Of a stretch of DNA of 39,715 nucleotides, positions 8,150-16,119 are shown piece by piece. Under the pieces are notes generated by a model, which did no database searches, was not told where the DNA came from, and saw nothing but the letters and a program-made list of their open reading frames with translations. This DNA comes from Clostridia bacterium. Lineage in GTDB: Bacteria; Bacillota; Clostridia; Oscillospirales; Acutalibacteraceae. The translations under genes were made by a program, and so were the position numbers. The DNA lies in the NCBI GenBank assembly GCA_017436915.1, contig JAFSCE010000012.1, positions 1-39,715 on the forward strand, given 5' to 3'. Every line of letters begins with the position of its first letter. Position 1 is the stretch's first letter.

Positions 8150-9529
8150 ATGTTCAAAAAACTCTTTGCCCCGACCGATATGACGACCGGCTCGGTTTGG
8201 AAAAGTATTGTGATGTTCACGCTGCCGATGCTTATCGGAAACATCGCACAACAGTTCTACAGTACGGTGGATACCATCGTGGTAGGTCGATACGCCGCAA
8301 ACGGTGATAATGCCATTGCGGCAGTCGGCAGTGCGTTGCCGATTCTTAACATGTTGCTCGTATTGTTTATCGGCATTTCGGCAGGCGCCAGCGTTATGGT
8401 GTCGCAATATTTCGGTGCGCGTAAGCGCGAGGAACTATCCTATACGGTGGGGAACTGTATTACGGTGACGCTAATTGCTTGTGTGGGCTTGATTGCGGTT
8501 GCGTCCCCACTGATTCGTCCGATTTTAGTGATGCTTAACACGCCTGCTGCTATTTTAGACGGTTGTTACAGCTATTTGATGATCTCGTTGATCGGCATGT
8601 TCGGCATGGGATATTATAATATCCTAAGCGGTATATTGCGCGGCTTGGGCGATTCGGTCTCGGCACTGATTTACCTGCTGGTTGCCACGGTTATCAACAT
8701 TGTATTAGATATCTATTTTGTGGCTGTTTTGCATATGGACGTAGCGGGCGTCGCACTGGCAACGGTGATTGCACAGTTTATCTCGTCGGTGTTGTGTTTG
8801 ATAAAACTCGCGCGTATGCGTGAACATTTTGATTTCGGCTTCCGGTATATGAAACCGTTTGCCAAGTACGTCAAGACGCTTGTTAAATTGGGATTGCCCT
8901 CCGGTGCTACGCAGGCAATCTTCTCATCCGCTATGATCGTGGTACAGTCGCTCACGAATTGTTTTGGCGAATTTTACATTGCTGCCAACGTAGTTATCAT
9001 GCGCGTGGATGGCTTTGCCATGATGCCGAACTTCTCGTTTGGTACGGCACTTACCACGTTTGCGGGACAAAACGTGGGTGCCAATAAATACGACCGTGTG
9101 TCGAAAGGTGCCTTACAAGGAACGTTGCTGGCGGTCGGTTGCTCCACGGTGATTACCATTGTCATATTGTTGTTTGGTAAATCATTGATGGGCGTGTTTA
9201 CTGAAACGACAGAGTTGGTTGACATGAGTTATTATCTCATGAAGATCCTTGCGGTGGGATATATTGCGGTAGCTGTTACCCAAAGTTTGTCGGGTATTAT
9301 GCGCGGTGCGGGGGATACGATGACGCCTATGTGGATATCTTTGATTACCACGGTTGTCATCCGTGTTCCGTTAGCATACGGTATCTCGTTCCTCACCCGA
9401 ACGGCGGAGCTGCCGTATGGCCATAATGAGTGTATTCAGATCTCACTTTTATCGTCGTGGGTGCTGGGCGCGGTGTTAACGGTCATTTTCTATCGCATCG
9501 GCAAGTGGAAAACGAAAAAAGTTGCCTAA
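8150..9529 (+). CDS. MATE family efflux transporter
   Basis: A 459-residue polytopic membrane protein with about 12 helices in two related halves, typical of MATE multidrug/toxin exporters driven by Na+ or H+. Family signatures are PMLIGNIAQQFYSTVDTIVVGRY near the N-terminus, the GASVMVSQYFGA segment, and in the second half GTALTTFAGQNVGANKYDR, the MATE hallmark. Length is normal. It is a single-gene unit with promoter at 8081-8109. The substrate is not predictable; drugs, flavins or other organic cations are all possible. Confidence 0.93.
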   Translation: MFKKLFAPTDMTTGSVWKSIVMFTLPMLIGNIAQQFYSTVDTIVVGRYAANGDNAIAAVGSALPILNMLLVLFIGISAGASVMVSQYFGARKREELSYTVGNCITVTLIACVGLIAVASPLIRPILVMLNTPAAILDGCYSYLMISLIGMFGMGYYNILSGILRGLGDSVSALIYLLVATVINIVLDIYFVAVLHMDVAGVALATVIAQFISSVLCLIKLARMREHFDFGFRYMKPFAKYVKTLVKLGLPSGATQAIFSSAMIVVQSLTNCFGEFYIAANVVIMRVDGFAMMPNFSFGTALTTFAGQNVGANKYDRVSKGALQGTLLAVGCSTVITIVILLFGKSLMGVFTETTELVDMSYYLMKILAVGYIAVAVTQSLSGIMRGAGDTMTPMWISLITTVVIRVPLAYGISFLTRTAELPYGHNECIQISLLSSWVLGAVLTVIFYRIGKWKTKKVA

Positions 9530-9533
9530 CCTC

Positions 9534-9562
9534 TTGCACAGCTTTCTGAAATCGTGTAAAAT
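9534..9562 (+). promoter_or_regulatory. Promoter of the phosphoribosyltransferase-like gene
   Basis: TTGCAC (9534-9539), a 17-base spacer and TAAAAT (9557-9562), starting five bases after the MATE stop codon. Confidence 0.65.
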
Positions 9563-9592
9563 ATAGAAAAGAACCTTAAAGGGGGAACGGTA

Positions 9593-10234
9593 ATGCCAAC
9601 TTTACACACCATGAAATACGCAACCAAACGCAACAATTTATTTTTGCGTGTTGCGATGGGGCATTTTGCCACCGGTAACTGCCACAGCAATTATTACATT
9701 GATGTGGTGGCACAAAAAGCACGTATGTCCGAGGCACGTGCCGTGGCGGAAGAACTCAGTTCCTACTACTATGCCGATACCGTTGTGGATACTATTCTTT
9801 GCTTGGATGGTACCGAAGTGATTGGCGCTTGCTTGGCGGATTGTTTGTCTAAAGCGGATATCATCAACATGAACGCGCACAAGTCCATTTACGTTGTCAC
9901 CCCCGAAACCGTTAACGGGAGTCAGTTGATGTTCCGTGATAACATTGTGCCGATGATTGCCGGTAAACACGTTATGATATTAGCGGTGTCGGTTGCGTCC
10001 GGTAAAACGGTCGAGGCGGCGATTGATGCGGTACAATACTATGGCGGTACGGTATCCGGTGTTTCGGCAATTTTTTCCACCGCGAAAGAGTGCGGCGGCC
10101 TGCCGGTACATTCGGTATTTGATCCGAACGATCTCCCCGATTATCAATGCCACCCCTCGCACGAGTGCCCGATGTGTAAAGCAGGGAAGAAAGTTGATGC
10201 TCTGGTCAATTGCCACGGATTCTCAAAACTCTAA
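9593..10234 (+). CDS. Phosphoribosyltransferase-like protein with an altered PRPP loop
   Basis: A 213-residue cytosolic protein with the type I phosphoribosyltransferase fold, of the clostridial group often labelled orotate phosphoribosyltransferase-like. Fold signatures are HSNYYIDVV near residue 31, the VVDTILCLDGTEVIGACLA strand-helix and the late strand VMILAVSVASGKT (127-139). In true PRTases that strand carries two acidic residues followed by Thr-Gly-Gly; here the acidic pair is Ala131-Val132. A C-terminal cluster (Cys186, His187, His190, Cys192, Cys195) could bind metal. It forms a single-gene unit, flanked by its own promoter and terminator and unlinked to pyrimidine genes. Fold assignment is good; catalytic activity is doubtful. 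Confidence 0.75.
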   Translation: MPTLHTMKYATKRNNLFLRVAMGHFATGNCHSNYYIDVVAQKARMSEARAVAEELSSYYYADTVVDTILCLDGTEVIGACLADCLSKADIINMNAHKSIYVVTPETVNGSQLMFRDNIVPMIAGKHVMILAVSVASGKTVEAAIDAVQYYGGTVSGVSAIFSTAKECGGLPVHSVFDPNDLPDYQCHPSHECPMCKAGKKVDALVNCHGFSKL

Positions 10235-10243
10235 ACTGTTTAT

Positions 10244-10273
10244 AAAAAGGACAGCCGTTCGGCTGTCCTTTTT
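10244..10273 (+). terminator. Intrinsic terminator
   Basis: An 8-bp stem (10249-10256 with 10261-10268) with a GTTC loop, A5 before and T5 after. Confidence 0.92.
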
Positions 10274-10320
10274 GCATATATGCGCACACTTGTTGCACGC
10301 TATATAGGGGAGTGATAAAC

Positions 10321-11283
10321 ATGTGTACGGCAATAACATATCAAACACGTGATTTTTATTTTGGCAGAACGTTGGATTATGAAATGGCTTTTGGTGAAAC
10401 TGTAACGATTACACCGCGAAATTTTCGCTTTTCTTTCCGTCATGGTGGCGAACTGAAGACCCATTACGCCATACTCGGCATGGCACACGTAGCAGATGGC
10501 TATCCGCTGTATTATGATGCCGTCAATGAAAAAGGACTTTGCATGGCGGGGCTGAATTTTGTTGGTAACGCATGCTACGGCAATCCGACAGCAGATAAGG
10601 AGAATGTCGCACAATTTGAACTTATCCCATGGTTGCTTGGTCAATGCGAAACAGTGGGAGAGGTACGCCAAAAATTGCACACTTTAAATGTAGTAGGTAC
10701 GCCGTTCAGCAAACGGTATCCTACGGCTGAGCTTCACTGGCTGATTGCCGATAAGAGTGACGCGATCACGTTGGAATGTGTTGAGGAGGGACTTCGGATA
10801 TATGATAATCCCATAGGTGTGCTAACAAACAATCCGCCGTTTGACGAACAACTGCGGGGACTGGAATTATATACGCACCTTACTGCTAAAGATCCCGATT
10901 ATATCGGTGATCCCCGTGCGTGCAGTCGCGGCAGAGGGGCGATCGGTTTACCGGGCGATCTATCCTCACCGTCGCGATTTGTGCGCGCCGTATTTACAAA
11001 GCAACATGCAGTATCGGGAGACGGTGAGGAGGATAGCGTCAGCCAGTTTTTCCATATGCTGGGAACGGTGGAACAAACAAGAGGATGTTGTGAAGTCGAA
11101 AACGGGGAGTATGCCATTACGCAGTATACGGCGTGTTGTAATGCAGATAAAGGGGTGTATTATTACACCACCTATGGCAATCGTCGTGTTACGGCAGTAA
11201 ATATGCATCACGAAGAGCTGGAGGGGAGTCGTTTGATTTCGTATCCGCTCATCAACAGCGAGGATATAAAGCGACAAAACTAA
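10321..11283 (+). CDS. Choloylglycine hydrolase family protein (bile salt hydrolase-like)
   Basis: A 320-residue N-terminal-nucleophile hydrolase. The start at 10321, behind an AGGGGAG site, places Cys at position 2, exposed as the nucleophile once Met is removed. Other family active-site residues are present: Arg16 and Asp19 in FGRTLDYE, Asn79 in MAGLNF, Asn170 in GVLTNNPPF, and the Arg in SSPSRFVRAVF. Family members cleave glycine or taurine from conjugated bile acids, or hydrolyse penicillin V or N-acyl homoserine lactones. The overall similarity to clostridial bile salt hydrolases is strong, including LPGDLSSPSRF and QYTACCNADKGVYYYTTYG. There is no signal peptide, as usual for bile salt hydrolases. 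The preceding gene has its own terminator. Confidence 0.9.
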   Translation: MCTAITYQTRDFYFGRTLDYEMAFGETVTITPRNFRFSFRHGGELKTHYAILGMAHVADGYPLYYDAVNEKGLCMAGLNFVGNACYGNPTADKENVAQFELIPWLLGQCETVGEVRQKLHTLNVVGTPFSKRYPTAELHWLIADKSDAITLECVEEGLRIYDNPIGVLTNNPPFDEQLRGLELYTHLTAKDPDYIGDPRACSRGRGAIGLPGDLSSPSRFVRAVFTKQHAVSGDGEEDSVSQFFHMLGTVEQTRGCCEVENGEYAITQYTACCNADKGVYYYTTYGNRRVTAVNMHHEELEGSRLISYPLINSEDIKRQN

Positions 11284-11305
11284 AGGATAAAAGCGGCTTT
11301 TTGTG

Positions 11306-11333
11306 TTGACAAACGTCATAGGGGTGTTATAAT
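11306..11333 (+). promoter_or_regulatory. Promoter of the SulP transporter gene
   Basis: Perfect TTGACA (11306-11311), a 16-base spacer and perfect TATAAT (11328-11333): the strongest-looking promoter in the window. Confidence 0.85.
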
Positions 11334-11357
11334 GATTGGCGGTTAGGATGTGGAAAA

Positions 11358-12632
11358 ATGAAAGAATGGTATTTACAACCCAAATTGATCTCCGCGCTAA
11401 AAGGATATAACAAACAACAGCTTATAAACGACATTGTGGCGGGTATTATTGTTGCGATCATTGCCTTGCCGCTTTCTATCGCGTTAGCACTCGCATCGGG
11501 CGTTGAGCCCGCGTGCGGCGTCTATACGGCGATTGCTGCGGGCTTTGTGGTATCGTTGCTCGGCGGAAGTCGCGTTCAGATCGCAGGCCCGACGGCGGCG
11601 TTTGCTACCATTGTGGCGGGCGTGGTTGCAACACAGGGGATGGACGGACTGTTCCTTGCCACGGTGATGGCAGGCGTGTTGCTGCTTATCATGGGTGTTT
11701 GCAAACTCGGTACGTTTATCAAGTATATGCCGCATACGATTACCGTCGGTTTCACCGGCGGTATTGCCGTGACGATTTTACTCGGTCAGATCAAGGACTT
11801 TTTCGGACTTGTTTATGCAGACGGTATTCGACCGATCGAAACGTTGGAAAAGGTAGAGGCCAATTTGGAAGCGGCTGCTACCTTCAGTCCGTGGGCGCTG
11901 CTGGTTGGTGCGGTCAGTTTGGCTATTTTGATCGTATATCCGAAATTTGAAAAACGTGTTCCGCCGTCCCTGATCGCTGTGATCGTCAGCGCGTTACTGG
12001 TTGCTTTGATTCCGGCGCTTGGGGAGCAGGTGTATACGATCGGCGATCTGTATACCATTCCAACCGGTTTACCGAAGGTGTCCTTTGCGGGTATGGACTT
12101 GAGTATTAATAAAATGCTCACTGTTCTTCCGGATGCTGTTACCATCGCATTACTCGCTGCAGTTGAATCGCTGCTGTCTTGTGTGGTGGCAGATACCATG
12201 GTAAATTCCAAGCATAATCCCAATGCGGAACTGGTGGCACAGGGCTTTGGTAATATCGCTTCTGTGTTTTTTGGTGGTATCCCCGCTACCGGTGCGATTG
12301 CCAGAACCTCTGCCAACGCCAAAAACGGCGGTCGAACCCCGATTGCCGGCATGGTTCATGCGATCGTGCTACTGCTTGTACTGTTATTCTTGATGCCGTA
12401 TGCCGCACTGATTCCGATGCCTACCATTGCCGCGATTCTCTTTATGGTCGCGTACAATATGAGCGAATGGCGTGAATTTGTCCATATCTTCAAACAAAAG
12501 TCATGGACGGATATTATCGTACTGGTTGTTACATTCGCGTTGACGGTTATTTTTGACCTGGTTGTCGCCATTGTTGTTGGTGTCGTTCTTCATCTTTTGT
12601 TTTTCCTTGCCAAAAAGATCTGCAAGAAATAA
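11358..12632 (+). CDS. SulP family inorganic anion transporter lacking a STAS domain
   Basis: A 424-residue membrane protein of the SulP/SLC26 family, with the characteristic segments IALPLSIALALASGVEPACGVYTAI, GSRVQIAGPTAAFATIV and a central GGIPATGAIARTSANAKNGGRTPIAGM. Members carry sulfate, bicarbonate, chloride or organic anions. The transmembrane core is complete, but the protein stops about 10 residues after the last helix (LHLLFFLAKKICKK). The cytoplasmic STAS domain normal for ~550-residue members is therefore absent, and no separate STAS gene follows. It is a single-gene unit that shares a terminator with the convergent antiporter gene. Confidence 0.92.
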   Translation: MKEWYLQPKLISALKGYNKQQLINDIVAGIIVAIIALPLSIALALASGVEPACGVYTAIAAGFVVSLLGGSRVQIAGPTAAFATIVAGVVATQGMDGLFLATVMAGVLLLIMGVCKLGTFIKYMPHTITVGFTGGIAVTILLGQIKDFFGLVYADGIRPIETLEKVEANLEAAATFSPWALLVGAVSLAILIVYPKFEKRVPPSLIAVIVSALLVALIPALGEQVYTIGDLYTIPTGLPKVSFAGMDLSINKMLTVLPDAVTIALLAAVESLLSCVVADTMVNSKHNPNAELVAQGFGNIASVFFGGIPATGAIARTSANAKNGGRTPIAGMVHAIVLLLVLLFLMPYAALIPMPTIAAILFMVAYNMSEWREFVHIFKQKSWTDIIVLVVTFALTVIFDLVVAIVVGVVLHLLFFLAKKICKK

Positions 12633-12644
12633 AATTAAGTTAAG

Positions 12645-12684
12645 AAAAAAGCCACCGCGCACGAAACGTGCGCGGTGGCTTTTT
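12645..12684. terminator. Bidirectional intrinsic terminator
   Basis: A perfect 13-bp stem (12651-12663 with 12667-12679) with an AAA loop, A6 on the left and T5 on the right, serving the convergent SulP and antiporter genes. Confidence 0.95.
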
Positions 12685-12689
12685 GTTTT

Positions 12690-13985
12690 CTATCGCGTGC
12701 GATCGGGGTTAATCTGCTTTGCAGAACGACGATGTTCGGGAATGATCTCGCCGGCTTTGGTGAGTGCCATCTGGGTGAGCAATGGCCCGACCAATTCATA
12801 GATCAAAACGGCAAACAGAACAATGTTACGCACCAAAGAGCCCTCTTTTTCACCGAGCTGCATGGCGGTGACCGACATACCAAGCGCTACACCTGCTTGC
12901 GGCAACAGGGTGATACCGAGATATTTAACGATGTTCTCATCACAGCCACACGCCTTGGCGCTAAGCCCGCTGCCGATCATCTTGCCGAGTGAACGGAACA
13001 CGATAAAGACAACACCGATACCGATAATGGCAGATTGTGTGAATACACTTAGTTCAAGTTCTGCACCGCTGATGACGAAGAAGAGGACAAACAGCGGCGT
13101 CGTCCAGCGATCGACACGGTCCATCAGTTCTTCAGAGGATTCGCATACGTTGCAGAAAATAGTGCCGAGCATCATGCAGGAAAGCAGGGAAGAGGTACTG
13201 ATGGTGATGGGGCCTACGGGAATATGAATCATGGTGATAGCAACGGTGAGAATGACAAAGGTTACCGACACGGAAAGACGTTTGCTGCGTGAATGGAAAT
13301 GCTTTTCGGTTTCCGAGAACAAGAAGCCCATGACGGCACCCAGCACAAGCGAAGCAATAATCTCAATCAGCGGATTGATAACGATGGAGTAAATATCCAC
13401 ATGACCGCTGACCATACCCTTAGCGATGCCGAAGGATACGGCAAACACGATCAAGCCGACCGCGTCGTCCAAGGCAACGACGGGAAGAAGAATATCAGTG
13501 AGCTTTCCCTTGGCTTTGTACTGACGAACGACCATAAGCGTAGCAGCCGGTGCGGTTGCCGTTGCGACAGCACCGAGCGTGATTGCGACACTCATCGGCA
13601 GGACCTCTTCACCGAGGATCAAACTTAACACACACAGAGCAATATCCACAAAGACAGCGGCAACAAGCGCTTGCACGATACCGATAATCGTCGCTTGCTT
13701 ACCGATCTTTTTCAGTTGCGACAGACGGAACTCGTTGCCGATAGAAAACGCGATAAAGCCCAACGCTACGTCCGAAATGACACCGAAATGCTCGATGTAC
13801 GGCATGGAGGTAAAACCAAGTCCTTCTATCCCTAACAACGTGCCCAATATGCCTAGCCCGTACGGCCCGATCAACACACCGGCAACAAGATAACCGGTGA
13901 CGGCGGGAAGCCCGAGCGGTTTGATCACACGGGTAAATAATAAACCTACAAATAATGCAATTGCTATACTTAATAAAATATCCAT
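12690..13985 (-). CDS. Cation:proton antiporter (CPA2/Kef-type)
   Basis: A 431-residue membrane protein with about 12-13 helices of the Na+/H+ exchanger (CPA2, Kef-like) family. Signatures are GLPAVTGYLVAGVLIGPYGLG at the N-terminus, GFIAFSIGNEF, and the ion-binding region ATATAPAATLMVV followed by LLPVVALDDAVGLIVFA with the paired acidic residues. There is no RCK/TrkA-N domain, so it is the bare transport core. The start is placed at 13985, where an AGAGG lies about 9 bases upstream. The frame extends to 14054 but that segment covers the predicted promoter. Confidence 0.9.
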   Translation of the reverse strand: MDILLSIAIALFVGLLFTRVIKPLGLPAVTGYLVAGVLIGPYGLGILGTLLGIEGLGFTSMPYIEHFGVISDVALGFIAFSIGNEFRLSQLKKIGKQATIIGIVQALVAAVFVDIALCVLSLILGEEVLPMSVAITLGAVATATAPAATLMVVRQYKAKGKLTDILLPVVALDDAVGLIVFAVSFGIAKGMVSGHVDIYSIVINPLIEIIASLVLGAVMGFLFSETEKHFHSRSKRLSVSVTFVILTVAITMIHIPVGPITISTSSLLSCMMLGTIFCNVCESSEELMDRVDRWTTPLFVLFFVISGAELELSVFTQSAIIGIGVVFIVFRSLGKMIGSGLSAKACGCDENIVKYLGITLLPQAGVALGMSVTAMQLGEKEGSLVRNIVLFAVLIYELVGPLLTQMALTKAGEIIPEHRRSAKQINPDRTR

Positions 13986-14012
13986 AGTACCATGCCTCTT
14001 TTCCAAGTCGAT

Positions 14013-14041
14013 ATTGTATGCCACTCTAATAGAAATGTCAA
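14013..14041 (-). promoter_or_regulatory. Promoter of the cation:proton antiporter gene
   Basis: On the minus strand perfect TTGACA (14041-14036), a 17-base spacer and TACAAT (14018-14013). Confidence 0.85.
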
Positions 14042-14055
14042 GACGAATTTTCAAC

Positions 14056-14083
14056 TTGACAATTTCATAGAATATGATATACT
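14056..14083 (+). promoter_or_regulatory. Promoter of the MgtC-like gene
   Basis: Perfect TTGACA (14056-14061), a 16-base spacer and TATACT (14078-14083). It diverges from the antiporter promoter, the two minus-35 boxes being 14 bases apart. Confidence 0.8.
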
Positions 14084-14101
14084 TAACTTAAAGAATTCGG
14101 A

Positions 14102-14150
14102 ACGAAAAAAGCACGATGGTTTTCTGCTTTTTTCGTCTTTTTGTTTTTTT
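14102..14150 (+). terminator. Terminator-like hairpin in the mgtC leader
   Basis: A 12-bp stem (14102-14113 with 14125-14136), 11-base loop and a T-rich tail to 14150. It lies between the predicted transcription start (~14090) and the MgtC start codon, so it would act as a leader attenuator rather than the end of a gene. The stem is A/T-rich in its middle. Confidence 0.55.
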
Positions 14151-14173
14151 ATTAAGAAAAAGGAGCGAATGTG

Positions 14174-14857
14174 ATGGAATTTTTCGATTTTTTGCAGGAA
14201 TTTAACTTGTGTACGATGTTGATCCGCGTCTTTTTAGCAGCGTTGCTCGGCGGCTTGATTGGTAGTGAGCGTGGGCGACACGGCCGCGCAGCGGGTCTTA
14301 GAACACATATTTTGGTGTGTGTCGGTTCTGCCATGACGTCCCTGACCGGTTTGTTTGCGGTACAGGTGCTTGGCAACACCGGCGACGTATTTCGCATTTC
14401 TGCACAAGTTGTATCCGGCATCGGTTTTTTGGGCGTCGGTATGATCTTGGTGCGTAACCGTACGGTTATCACCGGTCTCACCACGGCAGCGGGCTTGTGG
14501 GCAACCGCCACCATTGGTATTGCCGTCGGTTACGGATTTTATGTTGGTGCGGTCGCCGCCACCTTATTGTGTGTAGTGGCGGTCCCGGTGCTCGGCCATT
14601 TTGAGGAAAAGAAAAAAACGATCACCAATTTATACATCGAAGTATCGGAAACAAATCGCGCCGGCGAGATCGTACGCGAACTTCGCTCGTTATTCAGCAC
14701 GGTGGTCAGCGTTGATATCATTGCTCCGAAAAGCAACGCCGCCGGTCGCGTCGGTATTCTGTTGCTTGTCAAAGCTTATAACATTCCGGAGGAAACGTTG
14801 CGCGCTGTGGAGCAACTGGACGGTATTGACTACATTGTGGAAGACTGTAACGCGTAA
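14174..14857 (+). CDS. MgtC/SapB family protein
   Basis: A 227-residue membrane protein. The N-terminal ~140 residues hold four or five helices with the MgtC signature (LLGGLIGSERGRHGRAAGLRTH, then LVCVGSAMTSLTGL and VVSGIGFLGVGMIL). The C-terminal ~85 residues form a soluble ACT-like domain. MgtC proteins are linked to survival in low Mg2+ and, in pathogens, to control of the F-type ATP synthase; the role in commensals is unclear. ATG 14174 is preferred over the in-frame GTG at 14171 because AGGAG at 14161-14165 is better spaced from it. It has its own promoter and an unusual leader hairpin. Confidence 0.9.
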   Translation: MEFFDFLQEFNLCTMLIRVFLAALLGGLIGSERGRHGRAAGLRTHILVCVGSAMTSLTGLFAVQVLGNTGDVFRISAQVVSGIGFLGVGMILVRNRTVITGLTTAAGLWATATIGIAVGYGFYVGAVAATLLCVVAVPVLGHFEEKKKTITNLYIEVSETNRAGEIVRELRSLFSTVVSVDIIAPKSNAAGRVGILLLVKAYNIPEETLRAVEQLDGIDYIVEDCNA

Positions 14858-14865
14858 AGAATTAT

Positions 14866-14902
14866 AAAAAGCGCCCCTGCGAATACTCGCAGGGGCGCTT
14901 TT
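14866..14902. terminator. Bidirectional intrinsic terminator
   Basis: A 12-bp GC-rich stem (14871-14882 with 14887-14898) with an ATAC loop, A5 before and T4 after, between the convergent mgtC-like and ddl genes. Confidence 0.93.
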
Positions 14903-14912
14903 ATACTTTTAA

Positions 14913-16106
14913 TTACTGTTTACTTCCTTTAGCACCGCCGAGCGATACGGAGGAGAGAAGGTTGGTGTCGTAACTAAAATTCAACGCTTCGCGGTTACGA
15001 TGCCGTTTGAAAGCCAAGGTAATCATATCATCCAGCAGTTTATCAAACGGTAAGCCGGTTGCTTCCCAAAGATAAAATGAAAGCGAGCCGGGAATGGTAT
15101 TGATCTCGTTCACCCACAGTTCTCCGGTTTCGGGATTGTTCAAAAAATCAATACGCGCCACACCGGTACAGCCGAGAGCGCGGAACGTTTTGACCGCCAA
15201 TGTTTGCACGGAGCTTGCCATCTCGTCGGGGATATCGGCAGGACAACGGCGCTTCAGATTCGACATGCCGCCGGACTTGCCCGATTTTGAATTTTTTCCG
15301 CCGCTTAAGTATTTGTCGCGGTAACTTAGAATTTCGTCGCTGTTGATCGGCTCCTCACAAACGGAAGGACGTGCATCATCAGCATCGCCCAACACGGAAC
15401 AGTTGATCTCGCGCAAGGGAGTAACTGCTTTTTCTACCAAGACGCGAGCCGAAAAGCCGAATGCTTCATCTAATGCAGTTATCAGTTTTTCGCGATTGTC
15501 GGCGCGGGAAATACCGACCGAAGAACCTAAATTGACCGGCTTGACGATCACCGGATAACCGATGGCGTTCTCAATACGATCGGCTACCGCTTCGCCGTTC
15601 AAAGCGTATTCTTTTCCGGAAAACGGTAGTGCGGGAAGCACCGGAATACCGGCGTGATTGAGAGCGGCTTTCATTAAGTACTTATCCATACCGATGGCAG
15701 AAGACATAACGTCGCAGGCGGCATAGGGGATGCGCAGCATTTCCAGCATACCCATCAGTGTACCGTCTTCGACATTAGTGCCGTGTACGGCGGGAAGGGC
15801 CACTTCAAACGAACCGATGAGGTTGTTGCCAAATTTCTTCATGGGATAGCGAATCATATCCACGCCGTTTTCCGACGGGACCAACAACACCTGTGTCGCT
15901 GCTTGAAGGCAAGCTTTCATATCACGATAGGTTTCAATCTTGCCTAATTCTTCGCCGGTATAAAACCGATTATCCTTGGAAATGTACAGTGGGATCGGAT
16001 CATACTTATCGCGGTCGAGCGCACAGAATGCTTGGATGCCTGTGATGATCGATACTTCGTGCTCCACGCTTCGTCCGCCGAACAGGACGGCAACTCTGGT
16101 TTTCAT
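14913..16106 (-). CDS. ddl: D-alanine--D-alanine ligase
   Basis: A 397-residue ATP-grasp enzyme that joins two D-Ala for peptidoglycan. The N-terminal VLFGGRSVEHEVSIITG, the ATP-grasp strand YPVIVKPVNLGSSVGIS and the C-terminal VNEINTIPGSLSFYLWEATG, with its metal ligands Glu and Asn, are all present. The omega-loop region carries a Ser/Gly/Lys-rich stretch (GGKNSKSGKSGGMSNLKRR) longer than in most relatives, and the C-terminus has a ~30-residue tail. It is the last gene of a leftward operon, 13 bases after the MurF-like gene and just before the shared terminator. D-Ala versus D-Lac or D-Ser specificity cannot be settled by eye; D-Ala is assumed. Confidence 0.93.
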   Translation of the reverse strand: MKTRVAVLFGGRSVEHEVSIITGIQAFCALDRDKYDPIPLYISKDNRFYTGEELGKIETYRDMKACLQAATQVLLVPSENGVDMIRYPMKKFGNNLIGSFEVALPAVHGTNVEDGTLMGMLEMLRIPYAACDVMSSAIGMDKYLMKAALNHAGIPVLPALPFSGKEYALNGEAVADRIENAIGYPVIVKPVNLGSSVGISRADNREKLITALDEAFGFSARVLVEKAVTPLREINCSVLGDADDARPSVCEEPINSDEILSYRDKYLSGGKNSKSGKSGGMSNLKRRCPADIPDEMASSVQTLAVKTFRALGCTGVARIDFLNNPETGELWVNEINTIPGSLSFYLWEATGLPFDKLLDDMITLAFKRHRNREALNFSYDTNLLSSVSLGGAKGSKQ

Positions 16107-16119
16107 GATAAAACACCTC

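Noticed and set aside
9593..10234. Calling this gene pyrE
   Set aside because: The PRPP loop lacks the acidic pair and no pyrimidine gene is linked, so the orotate assignment is not justified.
14084..14173. An M-box magnesium riboswitch before mgtC
   Set aside because: The leader is too short and lacks the several-helix architecture; only one hairpin is present.
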